Positions 9,375 to 18,584 are shown, counted from the stretch's first letter. The stretch is 64,000 bases of DNA from an uncultured Phocaeicola sp. (GCA_944319745.1 CALUET010000002.1:248001-312000); one strand, 5' to 3'. Program-made: numbers and translations. The notes: a model not told the origin generated them from the sequence alone.

Positions 9375-11456
9375 TTATTTGTTCACGCGGAAAACACGTA
9401 CATCGCAGGGCGGAACGGAGTAAGACAGTCCGTCCTCGCAGATAATATCCTCGCCCGTCCACAGCTCTTTGCCCGAGGCTTTACCGGAGAATACCTCTTC
9501 GTTGAGCTCTTCGGCCGTGAGCTTGCCGTTTATCGGCTCGTCAGGATCGAAGTTGAATACGGCCACGTACACGTAATCGTCGGTTTCCATCATGTAGAAA
9601 TTGTCGGCGCGGTCGTCGGTCACATACCCTCTTACGGGATAGAACGAGCGGTGCATGCGCGCAATCTCGTTGATGTCGGGATTGGTGGCATACTTCAATG
9701 CCCGCTGGCACGGGCCGTTTTCCACGCCTTCGCCCAGGCTGAAGTTGTCGCCCAACATGTACAGTCCCGTAATGACGGCCGACGTGATGCGTGCCCGGTT
9801 GGCACCATCCGTGTAAGCGGCGGCTTCCTCGGGTTTATATAAAAGGATGTGGTCGGCATCGTTGAAGGGATATACCCTGTCGAGCCACCATCCGTACGTC
9901 AGGCTGTTGAGCATATACTCCGTAGTGCCGAAGTCGATGCCGCTCATGGCTCCCCACGTGTCGCAGCTGATGCGTCGCGACGTGCCGTATTGCGCGGGGA
10001 ATACGGGTGCGATGGAGAGGGCCAGGAACATGTCGTCGCCGCACAGGTCGCACAGGTACTGCATGCCTTCGTTGTAAGCCTGTACACCCGTCGTTACGTC
10101 GGGATTGTAGAACGAGTCGGCCTCAAGCGTTCCGTTGTTTATGAAATCGAGTTTGATGTAGACAAAACCCCATTTCTTGAATTTGTCGATGTAGTATTTC
10201 ATGCGTTGCTTCGTGGCCGGATGTGTGGGATCGACGGCCAGCGACTCTATCTTGCGCGGTTTGCCGTTGGCATAGAGGTAAATGTCTTTGTAGCGCCATT
10301 TCTCGTCGCACCCCTCTACGAAGCGTTCTCCGTCGCCGAACCAGTCGGAGAACGGACACCAGTAGATGCCCGCCTTCTGTCCGTTACGCCGGCAGTGTTC
10401 CACGAAAGCGGCGAGTTGTTCCTCTGACATGTTGTCCCAGAACGAGTCGAGACCGATGTACGTCACACCGTCGTTCTCGAATCCGGCCGGTTGCAGTTTC
10501 TGCTTGATGAAGTCGGACACGGCCGTGGAGTTGTCGAAATTCACGTTTGTGGCCAGTGCCGCCCAACTGTTCCATCCGAAGGGTGTACCGCTCTTCCATG
10601 CGCGCGGAGGCGCGATGCGTGCGTTAACCTCGCCGAAAGTCTCCATGCCCCGGCGCCAGTCGTCGAAAATGCCGACCATGATGCGGGGCGATTTGATGCG
10701 TATCCCCTTCACGGCGCCGTGCTCCTTCGACGGACGGTCCTCGCGGTTCCCGATATCGCGTGTCAGCACGTCGGTCACACCGCCGAAGCATTCCAGCGTA
10801 TCTATCTCCGTGCCCTTTGAAGCCGATACGGCGACACCCGTCTTCCACGTGTCGTGTTCCACCGAGCCGATGACCAGTCCTGTGCGTTCCTTTCCGCTGT
10901 AAATGGCCGTAGCCTCGAAAGAAAGCACCTTGCGGTCGAGCGGCAGCGACTGGTAGCGTATGAACCCGTCGTTGTCAAACGGGACGCGCAGCACGCGGTT
11001 CGTGCTGTCGGCAGGCAGAAAGGCAAAAGGCGTTTCGGTATAGATTGGAGCCATGTAGTTACCGCTTATTTCCCGTCCCGTGAGAGACTCCACGGCTACC
11101 TCGGAAAGGAAATACTCGCAGTCGTAATAAAACGCGATATTCACCTCCATGCGCAGCGTGTCGGCCGGTCCCCCGGAAAAGGTCACTTTGTATCCGTCCC
11201 CTTTTCCCACGGCATCGTCGACGTCATAGGGCGTCACGTTCACGTCCGTAAAGTCTTTAGGAGTCACAAATTGTTCCCCCACCTTTACGCGCGGATATAC
11301 ATCGTCCATCAGCAAGTTTCCCTTATAATAAAATAGGAAAGAGTGCGAAGCGTCTTTCAGACCGAATGTCCAGTCTCCTTTCTCCGGCTCGGGAGAAGAG
11401 CATGCTCCCAGCAGGAGTATGCACGCCATAATACCTACATGTTTTTTCATTGTCAA
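9375..11456 (-). CDS. lipoprotein clan-D glycosidase, probable alpha-galactosidase (GH36/GH27-like)
   Basis: 693 residues beginning with a lipoprotein signal (CILLLGACSS), so it is membrane-anchored. An N-terminal beta-rich domain is followed by a catalytic barrel starting GTPFGWNSWAAL, a hallmark of clan-D alpha-galactosidases. YIKLDFINNG near residue 430 supplies the probable nucleophile Asp, and ISCDTWGAM the probable acid/base Asp. A C-terminal beta-sandwich ends the protein. It is followed by the GH3 gene after 12 bp. No SusC/SusD pair is present in the window, so this is not a classical polysaccharide-utilisation locus. The CAZy family number should be treated as provisional. Confidence 0.8.
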   Translation of the reverse strand: MTMKKHVGIMACILLLGACSSPEPEKGDWTFGLKDASHSFLFYYKGNLLMDDVYPRVKVGEQFVTPKDFTDVNVTPYDVDDAVGKGDGYKVTFSGGPADTLRMEVNIAFYYDCEYFLSEVAVESLTGREISGNYMAPIYTETPFAFLPADSTNRVLRVPFDNDGFIRYQSLPLDRKVLSFEATAIYSGKERTGLVIGSVEHDTWKTGVAVSASKGTEIDTLECFGGVTDVLTRDIGNREDRPSKEHGAVKGIRIKSPRIMVGIFDDWRRGMETFGEVNARIAPPRAWKSGTPFGWNSWAALATNVNFDNSTAVSDFIKQKLQPAGFENDGVTYIGLDSFWDNMSEEQLAAFVEHCRRNGQKAGIYWCPFSDWFGDGERFVEGCDEKWRYKDIYLYANGKPRKIESLAVDPTHPATKQRMKYYIDKFKKWGFVYIKLDFINNGTLEADSFYNPDVTTGVQAYNEGMQYLCDLCGDDMFLALSIAPVFPAQYGTSRRISCDTWGAMSGIDFGTTEYMLNSLTYGWWLDRVYPFNDADHILLYKPEEAAAYTDGANRARITSAVITGLYMLGDNFSLGEGVENGPCQRALKYATNPDINEIARMHRSFYPVRGYVTDDRADNFYMMETDDYVYVAVFNFDPDEPINGKLTAEELNEEVFSGKASGKELWTGEDIICEDGLSYSVPPCDVRVFRVNK

Positions 11457-11508
11457 TATTTATGTTTAAATTTAGGCCGAAAATATGGATTTTTTTTAAT
11501 AAACTCTT

Positions 11509-11516
11509 TATATTTG
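11509..11516 (+). promoter_or_regulatory. -7 element (TATATTTG) of serB
   Basis: TATATTTG at 11509-11516, 25 bp upstream of the serB ATG. The -33 region is a T-run rather than a clear TTTG. Confidence 0.5.
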
Positions 11517-11541
11517 CATTCGTTAACAGAAAGCAACCGGC

Positions 11542-12774
11542 ATGAATCAAGGTACAGAACTGATACTTATCCGCATTAACGGCATAGACCGTCCGGGGCT
11601 GATGGCTTCCATCACCGAGACTTTGGCAAAATATGATGTGGACATCATGGACATCGGACAGGCCGACATCCACAGCACCCTGTCGTTGGGCATCTTGTTC
11701 AAGAGCAAGGAGGAAGACTCGGGAAACATCATGAAAGCCCTCCTCTTCCAGGCTTCGGAGCTGGGAATCGACATCCGCTTCTATCCCATCTCGCGCGATG
11801 AATACGAACAGTGGGTGGGCATGCAGGGTAAGAACCGCTATATCCTTACGCTGCTTGCAAGGAAACTGACCGCCCAGCAGATATCGGGGGCCACAAGAAT
11901 TCTGGCGGAACAGGGACTGAACATCGATGCCATACGGCGTCTTACGGGACGTGTCCCTCTGGACGAGCGGAAAGCCCGCGTGCGTGCCTGCATCGAGTTG
12001 TCCGTGCGCGGTACGCCCCGCGACAAAGAGCAGCTGCAAAGCGACCTGATGCACCTGGGCACGCGGTTGGGAATGGACTTTTCCTTTCAGGAAGACACGA
12101 TGTACCGGCGCATGCGGCGTCTGATTTGTTTCGACATGGATTCCACACTGATAGAAACCGAGGTGATAGACGAACTGGCAGAACGCGCCGGCGTGGGGGC
12201 ACAGGTAAGGGAAATCACCGAACGGGCCATGCGCGGGGAAATCGGCTTCCGCGAGAGCTTCATCGAGCGGGTGGCGCTGCTGAAGGGACTCGACGAGAGC
12301 GTGATGCACGACATTGCCGTACATCTCCCCATCACCGAGGGCGTGGAGCGACTGATGTTCGTGCTGAAGCATTACGGATATAAAATAGCCATCCTCTCGG
12401 GAGGATTCACGTATTTCGGAAATTACCTGAAGGAAAAATTCAAAATAGACTATGTGTATGCCAACAACCTGGAAATCGTAGACGGGAAACTGACGGGGCG
12501 TTACATAGGCGACATCGTGGACGGGAAACGGAAAGCCGAACTCCTCCAACTGCTGGCACAGGTGGAAAACGTAGACATCGCACAGACCATTGCCGTGGGA
12601 GACGGAGCAAACGACCTGCCCATGCTGGCGGCAGCCGGACTGGGCATCGCCTTTCATGCCAAGCCCAAAGTGCGGGCAAATACCCATCAGGCCATAAATA
12701 CCATGGGACTGGACGGCGTGCTGTATTTCCTCGGCTTCAAAGACTCTTATCTTGACGAGCGCGGCAAGTTGTAA
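11542..12774 (+). CDS. serB: phosphoserine phosphatase with N-terminal ACT domains (SerB)
   Basis: 410 residues. Catalyses the last step of serine synthesis, phosphoserine to serine. Two ACT-like regulatory modules occupy about residues 1-190 (IRINGIDRPGLMASITETLA; then a second module from YILTLLARKLTA). The HAD phosphatase domain has motif I DMDSTLIETE near 198, motif II ILSGGFT and motif III VGDGANDLPML. The ACT arrangement suggests amino-acid feedback control. It is the first gene of a rightward run with the helicase, HU/SPOR and FHA genes; the helicase ATG lies 25 bp after its stop. Confidence 0.95.
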   Translation: MNQGTELILIRINGIDRPGLMASITETLAKYDVDIMDIGQADIHSTLSLGILFKSKEEDSGNIMKALLFQASELGIDIRFYPISRDEYEQWVGMQGKNRYILTLLARKLTAQQISGATRILAEQGLNIDAIRRLTGRVPLDERKARVRACIELSVRGTPRDKEQLQSDLMHLGTRLGMDFSFQEDTMYRRMRRLICFDMDSTLIETEVIDELAERAGVGAQVREITERAMRGEIGFRESFIERVALLKGLDESVMHDIAVHLPITEGVERLMFVLKHYGYKIAILSGGFTYFGNYLKEKFKIDYVYANNLEIVDGKLTGRYIGDIVDGKRKAELLQLLAQVENVDIAQTIAVGDGANDLPMLAAAGLGIAFHAKPKVRANTHQAINTMGLDGVLYFLGFKDSYLDERGKL

Positions 12775-12799
12775 CAAACAGGAATATCGGACACAAAAT

Positions 12800-14137
12800 A
12801 TGAAATTTTCAGAACTGAACTTAGAAGACAGCGTCCTGCAAGCTCTGGACGCAATGAATTTTAAAGAATGCACACCGGTACAAGAACGCACAATCCCGGT
12901 GATATTGGAGGGAAAAGATATTATAGGGGTAGCACAGACGGGAACGGGAAAAACAGCCGCTTACCTGCTGCCGGTCATCAACCGGCTGAGCAAAGGCGGT
13001 TTTCCCGAAGATGCCATCAACTGCATCATCATGGCGCCCACCCGCGAGTTGGCACAGCAGATTGACCAGCAGATGGAGGGATTCTCATATTTTATGCCCG
13101 TATCGAGCGTGGCCATCTACGGAGGAAACGACGGCACACGCTTCGAGCAGGAGAAGAAAGGCCTCACACTGGGGGCGGATGTGGTGATAGCCACCCCCGG
13201 ACGATTGATCAGCCACCTGAATCTGGGGTACGTAGACCTCTCGAAAGTATCGTTTTTCATTCTCGACGAAGCAGACCGCATGCTGGATATGGGATTTTCC
13301 GACGACATCATGCAAATCGTAAAACATCTGCCCAAAGAGCGTCAGACCATCATGTTTTCGGCCACCATGCCCGACAAGATACAGCAGCTTGCCAAGAGCA
13401 TCCTGACCAATCCCGTAGAGGTGAAACTGGCCGTATCGAAACCGGCCGACAAAATCGTGCAGACGGCATACGTGTGCTACGAGGCGCAGAAGCTGGGCAT
13501 TATCAAGGCATTGTTTAAAGAGCAGAAGCCCGAACGTGTGATTGTCTTCGCGTCGTCGAAAGCGAAAGTAAAGGAACTCACCAAAGCCCTGCGGGCCATG
13601 AAACTGAACGTGGGGGAAATGCACTCTGATTTGGAGCAGAGCCAGCGCGACGAGATTATGCGCAGCTTCAGAAACGGGCATATCGACATGCTGATAGCCA
13701 CCGACATCGTGGCACGCGGAATAGACATTGACGACATACGCTTCGTGATAAACTACGACGTGCCTCACGATTGCGAGGATTACGTGCACCGCATCGGCCG
13801 GACGGCACGTGCCAACAACGACGGATGTGCCATCACCCTTGTGAGCGAAGCCGAGCAGAAAGCGTTTTACCAGATAGAGCGGTTCCTTGGAAAAGAGGTG
13901 CACAAAATGCCCGTTCCCCCCGAACTGGGCAAGGCTCCGGCCTATGAACCCGGGAAAAAGACGACAGGTGGCGCACGGAAAAAACGCACGCAGAAGCCTG
14001 ACGGTAACCGGTGGGGAGGGAAACCTGGCATGAAAAACGGGAAAGAAAAACCTGCCCGGACAAACAAAAGATACGGAAACAGACGGAACAACAAAAAACG
14101 CCCCGGCAAGAAAAATGACGGGGAAAAAGCATCCTGA
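12800..14137 (+). CDS. DEAD-box ATP-dependent RNA helicase (RhlE-like)
   Basis: 445 residues from the ATG at 12800; an upstream in-frame ATG at 12752 lies inside serB and adds a non-homologous leader, so it is rejected. The Q motif region is FKECTPVQERTIP; Walker A is AQTGTGKT; motif II is LDEADRMLD; motif III is SAT; motif VI is HRIGRTARA. The C-terminus from about residue 385 is a long Lys/Arg-rich tail, typical of Bacteroidota RhlE-type helicases acting in ribosome assembly or RNA turnover. It is probably cotranscribed with serB. Confidence 0.92.
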   Translation: MKFSELNLEDSVLQALDAMNFKECTPVQERTIPVILEGKDIIGVAQTGTGKTAAYLLPVINRLSKGGFPEDAINCIIMAPTRELAQQIDQQMEGFSYFMPVSSVAIYGGNDGTRFEQEKKGLTLGADVVIATPGRLISHLNLGYVDLSKVSFFILDEADRMLDMGFSDDIMQIVKHLPKERQTIMFSATMPDKIQQLAKSILTNPVEVKLAVSKPADKIVQTAYVCYEAQKLGIIKALFKEQKPERVIVFASSKAKVKELTKALRAMKLNVGEMHSDLEQSQRDEIMRSFRNGHIDMLIATDIVARGIDIDDIRFVINYDVPHDCEDYVHRIGRTARANNDGCAITLVSEAEQKAFYQIERFLGKEVHKMPVPPELGKAPAYEPGKKTTGGARKKRTQKPDGNRWGGKPGMKNGKEKPARTNKRYGNRRNNKKRPGKKNDGEKAS

Positions 14138-14164
14138 TTGGAAGAAAAAGATTATATTTGCAAT

Positions 14165-15232
14165 ATGATCGAATTAGCCAAACACATAGAAATCCTGTTG
14201 CTTGAGAACGATTGCGTCATCGTGCCGGGAATGGGAGGATTCATCGCCCACTACCGCACGGCAAAGCACGATGAGGACTCGGACGAGTTTTGTCCGCCCG
14301 CACGGGTAATCGGCTTCAACGCCCGGCTGACAATGAACGACGGACTGCTGGTGCAGTCGTACATGCAGGCGTATAACACCGACTTCCCCGATGCCACACG
14401 CAAGATTGAAAAAGTCGTAACACAGATAAAAGAACAACTATATACCACGGGGCAGGTGGAACTGAACCGTATCGGAGTGCTTTACTATAACATGAACGGT
14501 ACGTACAGCTTCGAGCCTTACAGCGAATCGCTTCTCACCCCTTCCCTGTACGGCCTGGAGAGATTTACCTTCCCCGCCCTGATGCAGACGCAAGCCGAAA
14601 GCATCCGCGAAACGGAACAGGCCGTTGTTCCCGCACAAACGCCGTTGTCTCTTCCCGAAAGGAAAACCGTATTCCGCATGCCCTACCGGCATATATGGCA
14701 GAACGTAGCCGCCGTGGCAGCGGTCATACTGCTGTTTTTCCTGCTCTCCACACCGGTGGAAAACACGTATGTGGACAGCGAGAATTACGCATCGCTGGGT
14801 TCTCCCGGCCTGTTTGATGCCATCCGTAACCATTCGGTGGTAACCCGCGTTTCGGAAAACAAGGCGAAACCAGCCGCTTCGCAGGCCCGCCGTGCAAAAG
14901 CCGTTGCGGCATCCGTGCCCACGGCAGAGCATCCCGCAGTGCGTACGGAAACCGTTCCTGCCGCAAAGACGGAACAACCCGCCGCGAAAGCAACGGGCGA
15001 TGCACGCGGTTACTACATCATCATAGCCAGTCTGCCCGATGCAGCCAAAGCAGAGAGGGAAATCGGGAAATTCAAGGCTGCCGGATATGAAAGCGTGCAG
15101 CTGCTGAAGTCGGACGGCCGTTTCCGCATCGCCCTGGCACATTACTCCAAACAATCTGATGCCTATCGCAAGGTACAGGAAGTGCGTACCGATGCACGCC
15201 TGAAAGACGCATGGGTATTTTACAAAAAGTAA
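14165..15232 (+). CDS. HU-like (CCDC81-type) N-terminal and SPOR C-terminal membrane protein
   Basis: 355 residues from the ATG at 14165; the TTG at 14138 directly abuts the helicase stop and is less likely. The N-terminal 100 residues (IEILLLENDCVIVPGMGGFI) resemble the HU-domain of Bacteroidota CCDC81-like proteins. One transmembrane helix follows at about 178-197 (VAAVAAVILLFFLL). A low-complexity Ala/Lys/Pro linker leads to a C-terminal SPOR domain (GYYIIIASLPDAAKAEREIG), which in other proteins binds denuded peptidoglycan at the division septum. The topology suggests a cytoplasmic HU part and a periplasmic SPOR part, so it may connect the nucleoid or cytoplasm to the cell wall. That role is inference. 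Confidence 0.8.
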   Translation: MIELAKHIEILLLENDCVIVPGMGGFIAHYRTAKHDEDSDEFCPPARVIGFNARLTMNDGLLVQSYMQAYNTDFPDATRKIEKVVTQIKEQLYTTGQVELNRIGVLYYNMNGTYSFEPYSESLLTPSLYGLERFTFPALMQTQAESIRETEQAVVPAQTPLSLPERKTVFRMPYRHIWQNVAAVAAVILLFFLLSTPVENTYVDSENYASLGSPGLFDAIRNHSVVTRVSENKAKPAASQARRAKAVAASVPTAEHPAVRTETVPAAKTEQPAAKATGDARGYYIIIASLPDAAKAEREIGKFKAAGYESVQLLKSDGRFRIALAHYSKQSDAYRKVQEVRTDARLKDAWVFYKK

Positions 15233-15244
15233 TCCCCACCACAC

Positions 15245-15784
15245 ATGAAAAGAGTAAGATGTCCCAAGTGTGACAATTACATACAGTTTGATGAAACGAA
15301 GTATGCCGAAGGCCAGTCGCTGGTGTTCGTCTGCGACCGGTGCAAGAAGCAGTTCGGCATACGCATAGGAAAATCGAAACTGAATGCCGCCACCCGTCGC
15401 GAAGAGAAACCGGACGAAGAAGCCGGAAAAAACGATTTCGGGAACATCACCGTCATAGAAAACACGTTCGGATTCAAGCAGGTTTTTCCGTTGGGCGAAG
15501 GCGATAACGTGATAGGGCGGCGAAACAGAGGAACGGATGTGGACATTGCCATAGAAACCAACGATCCGAGCATGGACAGACACCACTGCATCCTCAATGT
15601 GAAGCGCGATAAAACGGGAGAGCTTGTCTATACCCTGCGTGACAACAGCAGCGTGACGGGCACGTTTCTGATGAACGAGATTCTCCAACCCAAGGAACGC
15701 GTGCGACTGGAAGACGGGGCGGTCATCACGCTGGGAGCCACCACTCTCATCCTGCACGCGGCAGAGGTACAGTCCGCTCAGTGA
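15245..15784 (+). CDS. zinc-ribbon plus FHA-domain protein
   Basis: 179 residues. An N-terminal MJ0042-like zinc ribbon has CPKC at 8-11 and CDRC at about 31-34. A central charged linker leads to a forkhead-associated domain, with NVIGRRNRG for the phosphothreonine-binding loop and DRHHCIL as the conserved His segment. FHA domains bind phosphothreonine peptides, so it may serve as an adaptor of a Ser/Thr kinase pathway; no kinase gene is in the window. It starts 12 bp after the SPOR gene and its stop overlaps the convergent holA stop by 7 bp. Confidence 0.82.
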   Translation: MKRVRCPKCDNYIQFDETKYAEGQSLVFVCDRCKKQFGIRIGKSKLNAATRREEKPDEEAGKNDFGNITVIENTFGFKQVFPLGEGDNVIGRRNRGTDVDIAIETNDPSMDRHHCILNVKRDKTGELVYTLRDNSSVTGTFLMNEILQPKERVRLEDGAVITLGATTLILHAAEVQSAQ

Positions 15785-16794
15785 AGTATCATATACACAA
15801 GCTCGCGTAAAAGCTCGCCGCTGTCAGTCGACGAGTTTCCCACCCCTTTCGAGCGGGCATCGCAATAGCGTATCGCTTCGATTATTTTCATTACCTTCGT
15901 ACCGGTGTACCGCTGCATGGCCGTCAGATAGTCACGCGCCTGCCACGTGGAGCGCAAGCCCAGTTGTTCGGCAACTCCCCTCTCCGACCGCTCGGGAGCG
16001 TAGTAAGCCAGCATCAGATTGGCGTAGAAATTAAACAGCACGGCCAGCGTGACCTGAAGCGGATTGTTCTTGGGATTGTCCTCGAAGTACTTCACAATCC
16101 GGTTGGCCTTCAGCACATCTTTTGCAATCAGGGCATTGCGTAGTTCTATGTTGTTGTAGTCCTTGCTTATGCCGATGTTCCGCTCTATCTGGTCGGGCGT
16201 AATCCGCTTCTGTCCCGAAGGCAGGGTGATGATGAGTTTCTCCAGTTCTCCCGCCATGCGGTTCAGGTCGGTCCCCACAAACTCGGCCATCATCTCCGAG
16301 GCTTTCGGCTCGATTTCTATCCCTTTCCGCCGCAGGTAAGCCGAAATGAACGCAGGCAACTGGGCTTCTTTCAGTTTCTTCGATTCAAACAGCACGCCTG
16401 CCTTCTCTATGGCGGCCATGAACTTCTTCCGCCGGTCGGGCGTCCCGTGCTTGTAGCAAAGCACCAGCAGGGTGGACGGTTGCGGCTTCTGCAGGTAGAA
16501 GGCCAGTTCGTCCAGGTTGCGCAGTGCCTGTGCCTCTCTTACCACGACCACCTGATACTTCGACATCATGGGGTAACGTTTGGCCGTGTTTATCACCGTT
16601 GCAATGTCGGTATCGGCCCCGTACAGCACGGTCAGGTTAAACTCTTTCTCCTCCTCCGTCAGCGCCCTGTCGACAATGTACTCTGAAATGCGGTCGATGT
16701 AGTAATCTTCCTCCCCCATCAAAAAGTACACGGGGCGGAAATCACCGTTTTTCAGGCTCCGCACCACCTCCTCGTATGTTGCATCCTTAGCCAT
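15778..16794 (-). CDS. holA: DNA polymerase III delta subunit (HolA)
   Basis: 338 residues. Clamp-loader subunit that opens the beta sliding clamp. The N-terminus FRPVYFLMGEEDYYIDRISEYI is typical of HolA, followed by the delta core (VVVVREAQAL, LLVLCYKHGTPDRRKK) and the C-terminal collar helices (LGLRSTWQARDYLTAMQRY). It starts 7 bp after the AMP nucleosidase gene on the same strand, an arrangement seen in many Bacteroidales, and converges with the FHA gene. Confidence 0.92.
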   Translation of the reverse strand: MAKDATYEEVVRSLKNGDFRPVYFLMGEEDYYIDRISEYIVDRALTEEEKEFNLTVLYGADTDIATVINTAKRYPMMSKYQVVVVREAQALRNLDELAFYLQKPQPSTLLVLCYKHGTPDRRKKFMAAIEKAGVLFESKKLKEAQLPAFISAYLRRKGIEIEPKASEMMAEFVGTDLNRMAGELEKLIITLPSGQKRITPDQIERNIGISKDYNNIELRNALIAKDVLKANRIVKYFEDNPKNNPLQVTLAVLFNFYANLMLAYYAPERSERGVAEQLGLRSTWQARDYLTAMQRYTGTKVMKIIEAIRYCDARSKGVGNSSTDSGELLRELVYMILH

Positions 16795-16801
16795 AAGTCT
16801 T

Positions 16802-17578
16802 TTACCAATCGAATTTTAAGTGTTTTACGGTACGCTTGTCTTCCGCAATCATGCGGAGCGCGTCGATGCCTATCTCCACATGCTCGTGAACGAAACGTTG
16901 CGTCACCATCGTATCGCTTTCCTCGGTCTTTATCCCTTCGGGTATCATGGGTTGGTCGGACACCAGCAGCAAAGCTCCCGTAGGAATGTGATTGGCAAAG
17001 CCGGTGATGAAGAGCGTGGCCGTTTCCATGTCCACAGCCATGGCACGTGTTTTCAGCAGATACTGTTTGAAAACCTCGTCATGCTCCCACAAGCGGCGGT
17101 TCGTCGTGTAAACGGTTCCCGTCCAGTAGTCGCAGCCGTGGTCGCGGATGGCCGACGAGACGGCACGTTGCAGCATGAAGGCCGGCAAGGCCGGGACCTC
17201 CGAGGGGTAATAGTCGTTCGAGGTACCTTCGCCGCGTATGGCCGCAATGGGCAGGATGAAATCGCCCAGGCGGTTCTTTGCGGCTATCCCTCCGCATTTG
17301 CCCAGAAACAGGCAGGCTTTCGGGCTGACGGCACTCAGCAGGTCCATGATGATGGCTGCGTTCGGGCTTCCCATACCGAAATTGATGATGGTTATACCCT
17401 CGGCATGAGCCGAAATCATATTGGCATCCCGTCCCAAGATGGGCACGTGAAAACGTTCGGCAAACAGCTCCACGTATTTGTTGAAGTTTGTCAGCAGAAT
17501 GTATTCTCCGAAGTCTTCCAATTTTCGTTTGGTGTATCGCGGCAGCCAGTTTGCCACGATTTCCTCTTTTGTTTTCAT
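16802..17578 (-). CDS. amn: AMP nucleosidase
   Basis: Hydrolyses AMP to adenine and ribose 5-phosphate. The nucleoside phosphorylase-type fold shows INFGMGSPNAAIIMDLL, CLFLGKCGGI and MAVDMETATLF, the last carrying the catalytic/substrate Glu. Two adjacent ATGs (17581 and 17578) are possible; I use 17578, which gives MKTKEEIVANWLPRYT, the usual family start. The longer frame from 17626 is rejected because its start lies inside the predicted -7 element. It is followed by holA after 7 bp. Confidence 0.93.
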   Translation of the reverse strand: MKTKEEIVANWLPRYTKRKLEDFGEYILLTNFNKYVELFAERFHVPILGRDANMISAHAEGITIINFGMGSPNAAIIMDLLSAVSPKACLFLGKCGGIAAKNRLGDFILPIAAIRGEGTSNDYYPSEVPALPAFMLQRAVSSAIRDHGCDYWTGTVYTTNRRLWEHDEVFKQYLLKTRAMAVDMETATLFITGFANHIPTGALLLVSDQPMIPEGIKTEESDTMVTQRFVHEHVEIGIDALRMIAEDKRTVKHLKFDW

Positions 17579-17597
17579 CATCTTTTTCGTAATTTTG
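17568..17597 (+). promoter_or_regulatory. promoter of the HsdR-N-like gene (TTTG, 18 bp, TAATTTTG)
   Basis: TTTG at 17568-17571 and TAATTTTG at 17590-17597 fit the Bacteroidales pattern. They overlap the 5' end of amn, so this is a compact divergent promoter region. Transcription would start near 17604. Confidence 0.6.
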
Positions 17598-17623
17598 CCG
17601 GGATATTCCGATAACCCTAATTG

Positions 17624-17631
17624 CAAAAGTA
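17624..17631 (-). promoter_or_regulatory. -7 element (TACTTTTG) of amn
   Basis: Minus-strand TACTTTTG, 45 bp upstream of the amn ATG at 17578. It overlaps the longer candidate amn start at 17626, which supports the shorter protein. Confidence 0.6.
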
Positions 17632-17635
17632 CAAA

Positions 17636-18085
17636 ATGTTGCCGTTAAACCTTCCACATTACGCGCATAAAATTCAGACCGTCGACGGGAAAAACTACAT
17701 ATTCGACGTGCTGCGGAAAAAATACGTGGGCCTGACTCCCGAAGAATGGGTGCGGCAGCATTTCACCCATTTCCTGATGCGGTATAAAGGCTATCCGCAG
17801 GGACTTCTGGCCAACGAGGTGCAGATCTGCCTGAACGGCACGAAGAAGCGTTGCGACACCGTGCTGTACGACCGCGCCCTGAATGCCCGCATGATTGTGG
17901 AATATAAGGCTCCGCAGGTGGAAATCACACAGACGGTGTTCGACCAGATTACGCGTTACAACATGGTGCTGCGCGTGCAATACCTGATTGTGACCAACGG
18001 TCTCTCCCACTACTGCTGCCGCATCGACTATGAGAAGGGTTCTTATATTTTCCTTCCCGACATCCCCGATTACAAGGATTTGTGA
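17636..18085 (+). CDS. small protein with type I restriction HsdR N-terminal-like domain
   Basis: 149 residues from the ATG at 17636. The sequence fits the HSDR_N_2 family: LTPEEWVRQHFTHFL, then CDTVLYDR and IVEYKAP, which resemble the D...ExK metal site of PD-(D/E)XK nucleases (Asp in CDTVLYD, Glu-Tyr-Lys in VEYKAP). An intact nuclease core without helicase or DNA-recognition parts suggests a stand-alone endonuclease of unknown target. It is divergent from amn-holA. It is a conserved neighbour in Bacteroidales rather than part of a restriction system; no hsdM or hsdS gene is nearby. Confidence 0.8.
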   Translation: MLPLNLPHYAHKIQTVDGKNYIFDVLRKKYVGLTPEEWVRQHFTHFLMRYKGYPQGLLANEVQICLNGTKKRCDTVLYDRALNARMIVEYKAPQVEITQTVFDQITRYNMVLRVQYLIVTNGLSHYCCRIDYEKGSYIFLPDIPDYKDL

Positions 18086-18584
18086 GGGGAGGAAGAAAAT
18101 TGCACTTACTCTTTTGGTTGCCATCCGCTTATGTCTTCTTTCCGGAAACCGGCCTTTGGACCTTCAAACGGGAATCGCACAAGCATTTCCCGTTTCCTCT
18201 GTTGTGGAAACAAAACGTGACATTACCACTTCACGCCAATCTTCCGGTCAGGACCATATATTCCACCTTTTTGATTTCATGGTTAGCAACAGCCTCCGAA
18301 TAGCGCTCGCAGCTCCGGCGATGGAGTGTCTGTGCATCCAGCCGGCCAAAAGCGCGGTTGCCGCTCGCCCGTTTTCCGTCAGATGGGAAATGGACCTGAA
18401 CGGGATTGTTCCTCATAAACTTTCTGACAAGCCGCATGCATAACATATTATAGTTGTATCTTGTTTATGTCCATTGCTTGTTCCTTTCTACCGTCTCCGG
18501 CTCTATACACAGGAAGCTCCGTATGCTGCTTCAATTTTTACAGGAAACTCCAGCAGACTCAACCTCTGTCCCCCGGCTGCGAAT
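18086..18584. other. 500-bp intergenic region with no supported gene
   Basis: No recognisable protein, RNA or promoter is seen here. A minus-strand frame at 18231-18446 (71 codons, beginning MLCMRLVRKFMRNNPVQVHF) has ordinary-looking codons and could be a small gene or a remnant, but I recognise no family and see no promoter element, so it is not called. The region follows the end of the fimbrillin operon. Confidence 0.5.

Noticed and set aside
7545..9842. 765-codon plus-strand open frame across the GH3 gene
   Set aside because: Antisense shadow of bglX with no domain resemblance.
11323..12891. 522-codon minus-strand open frame across serB
   Set aside because: Antisense shadow; serB has all HAD and ACT motifs.
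14438..15757. 439-codon minus-strand open frame
   Set aside because: Antisense to the SPOR and FHA genes, no domain recognised.
17578..17626. Longer start of AMP nucleosidase
   Set aside because: The start codon lies inside the -7 element TACTTTTG, and the family begins at MKTKEEI.
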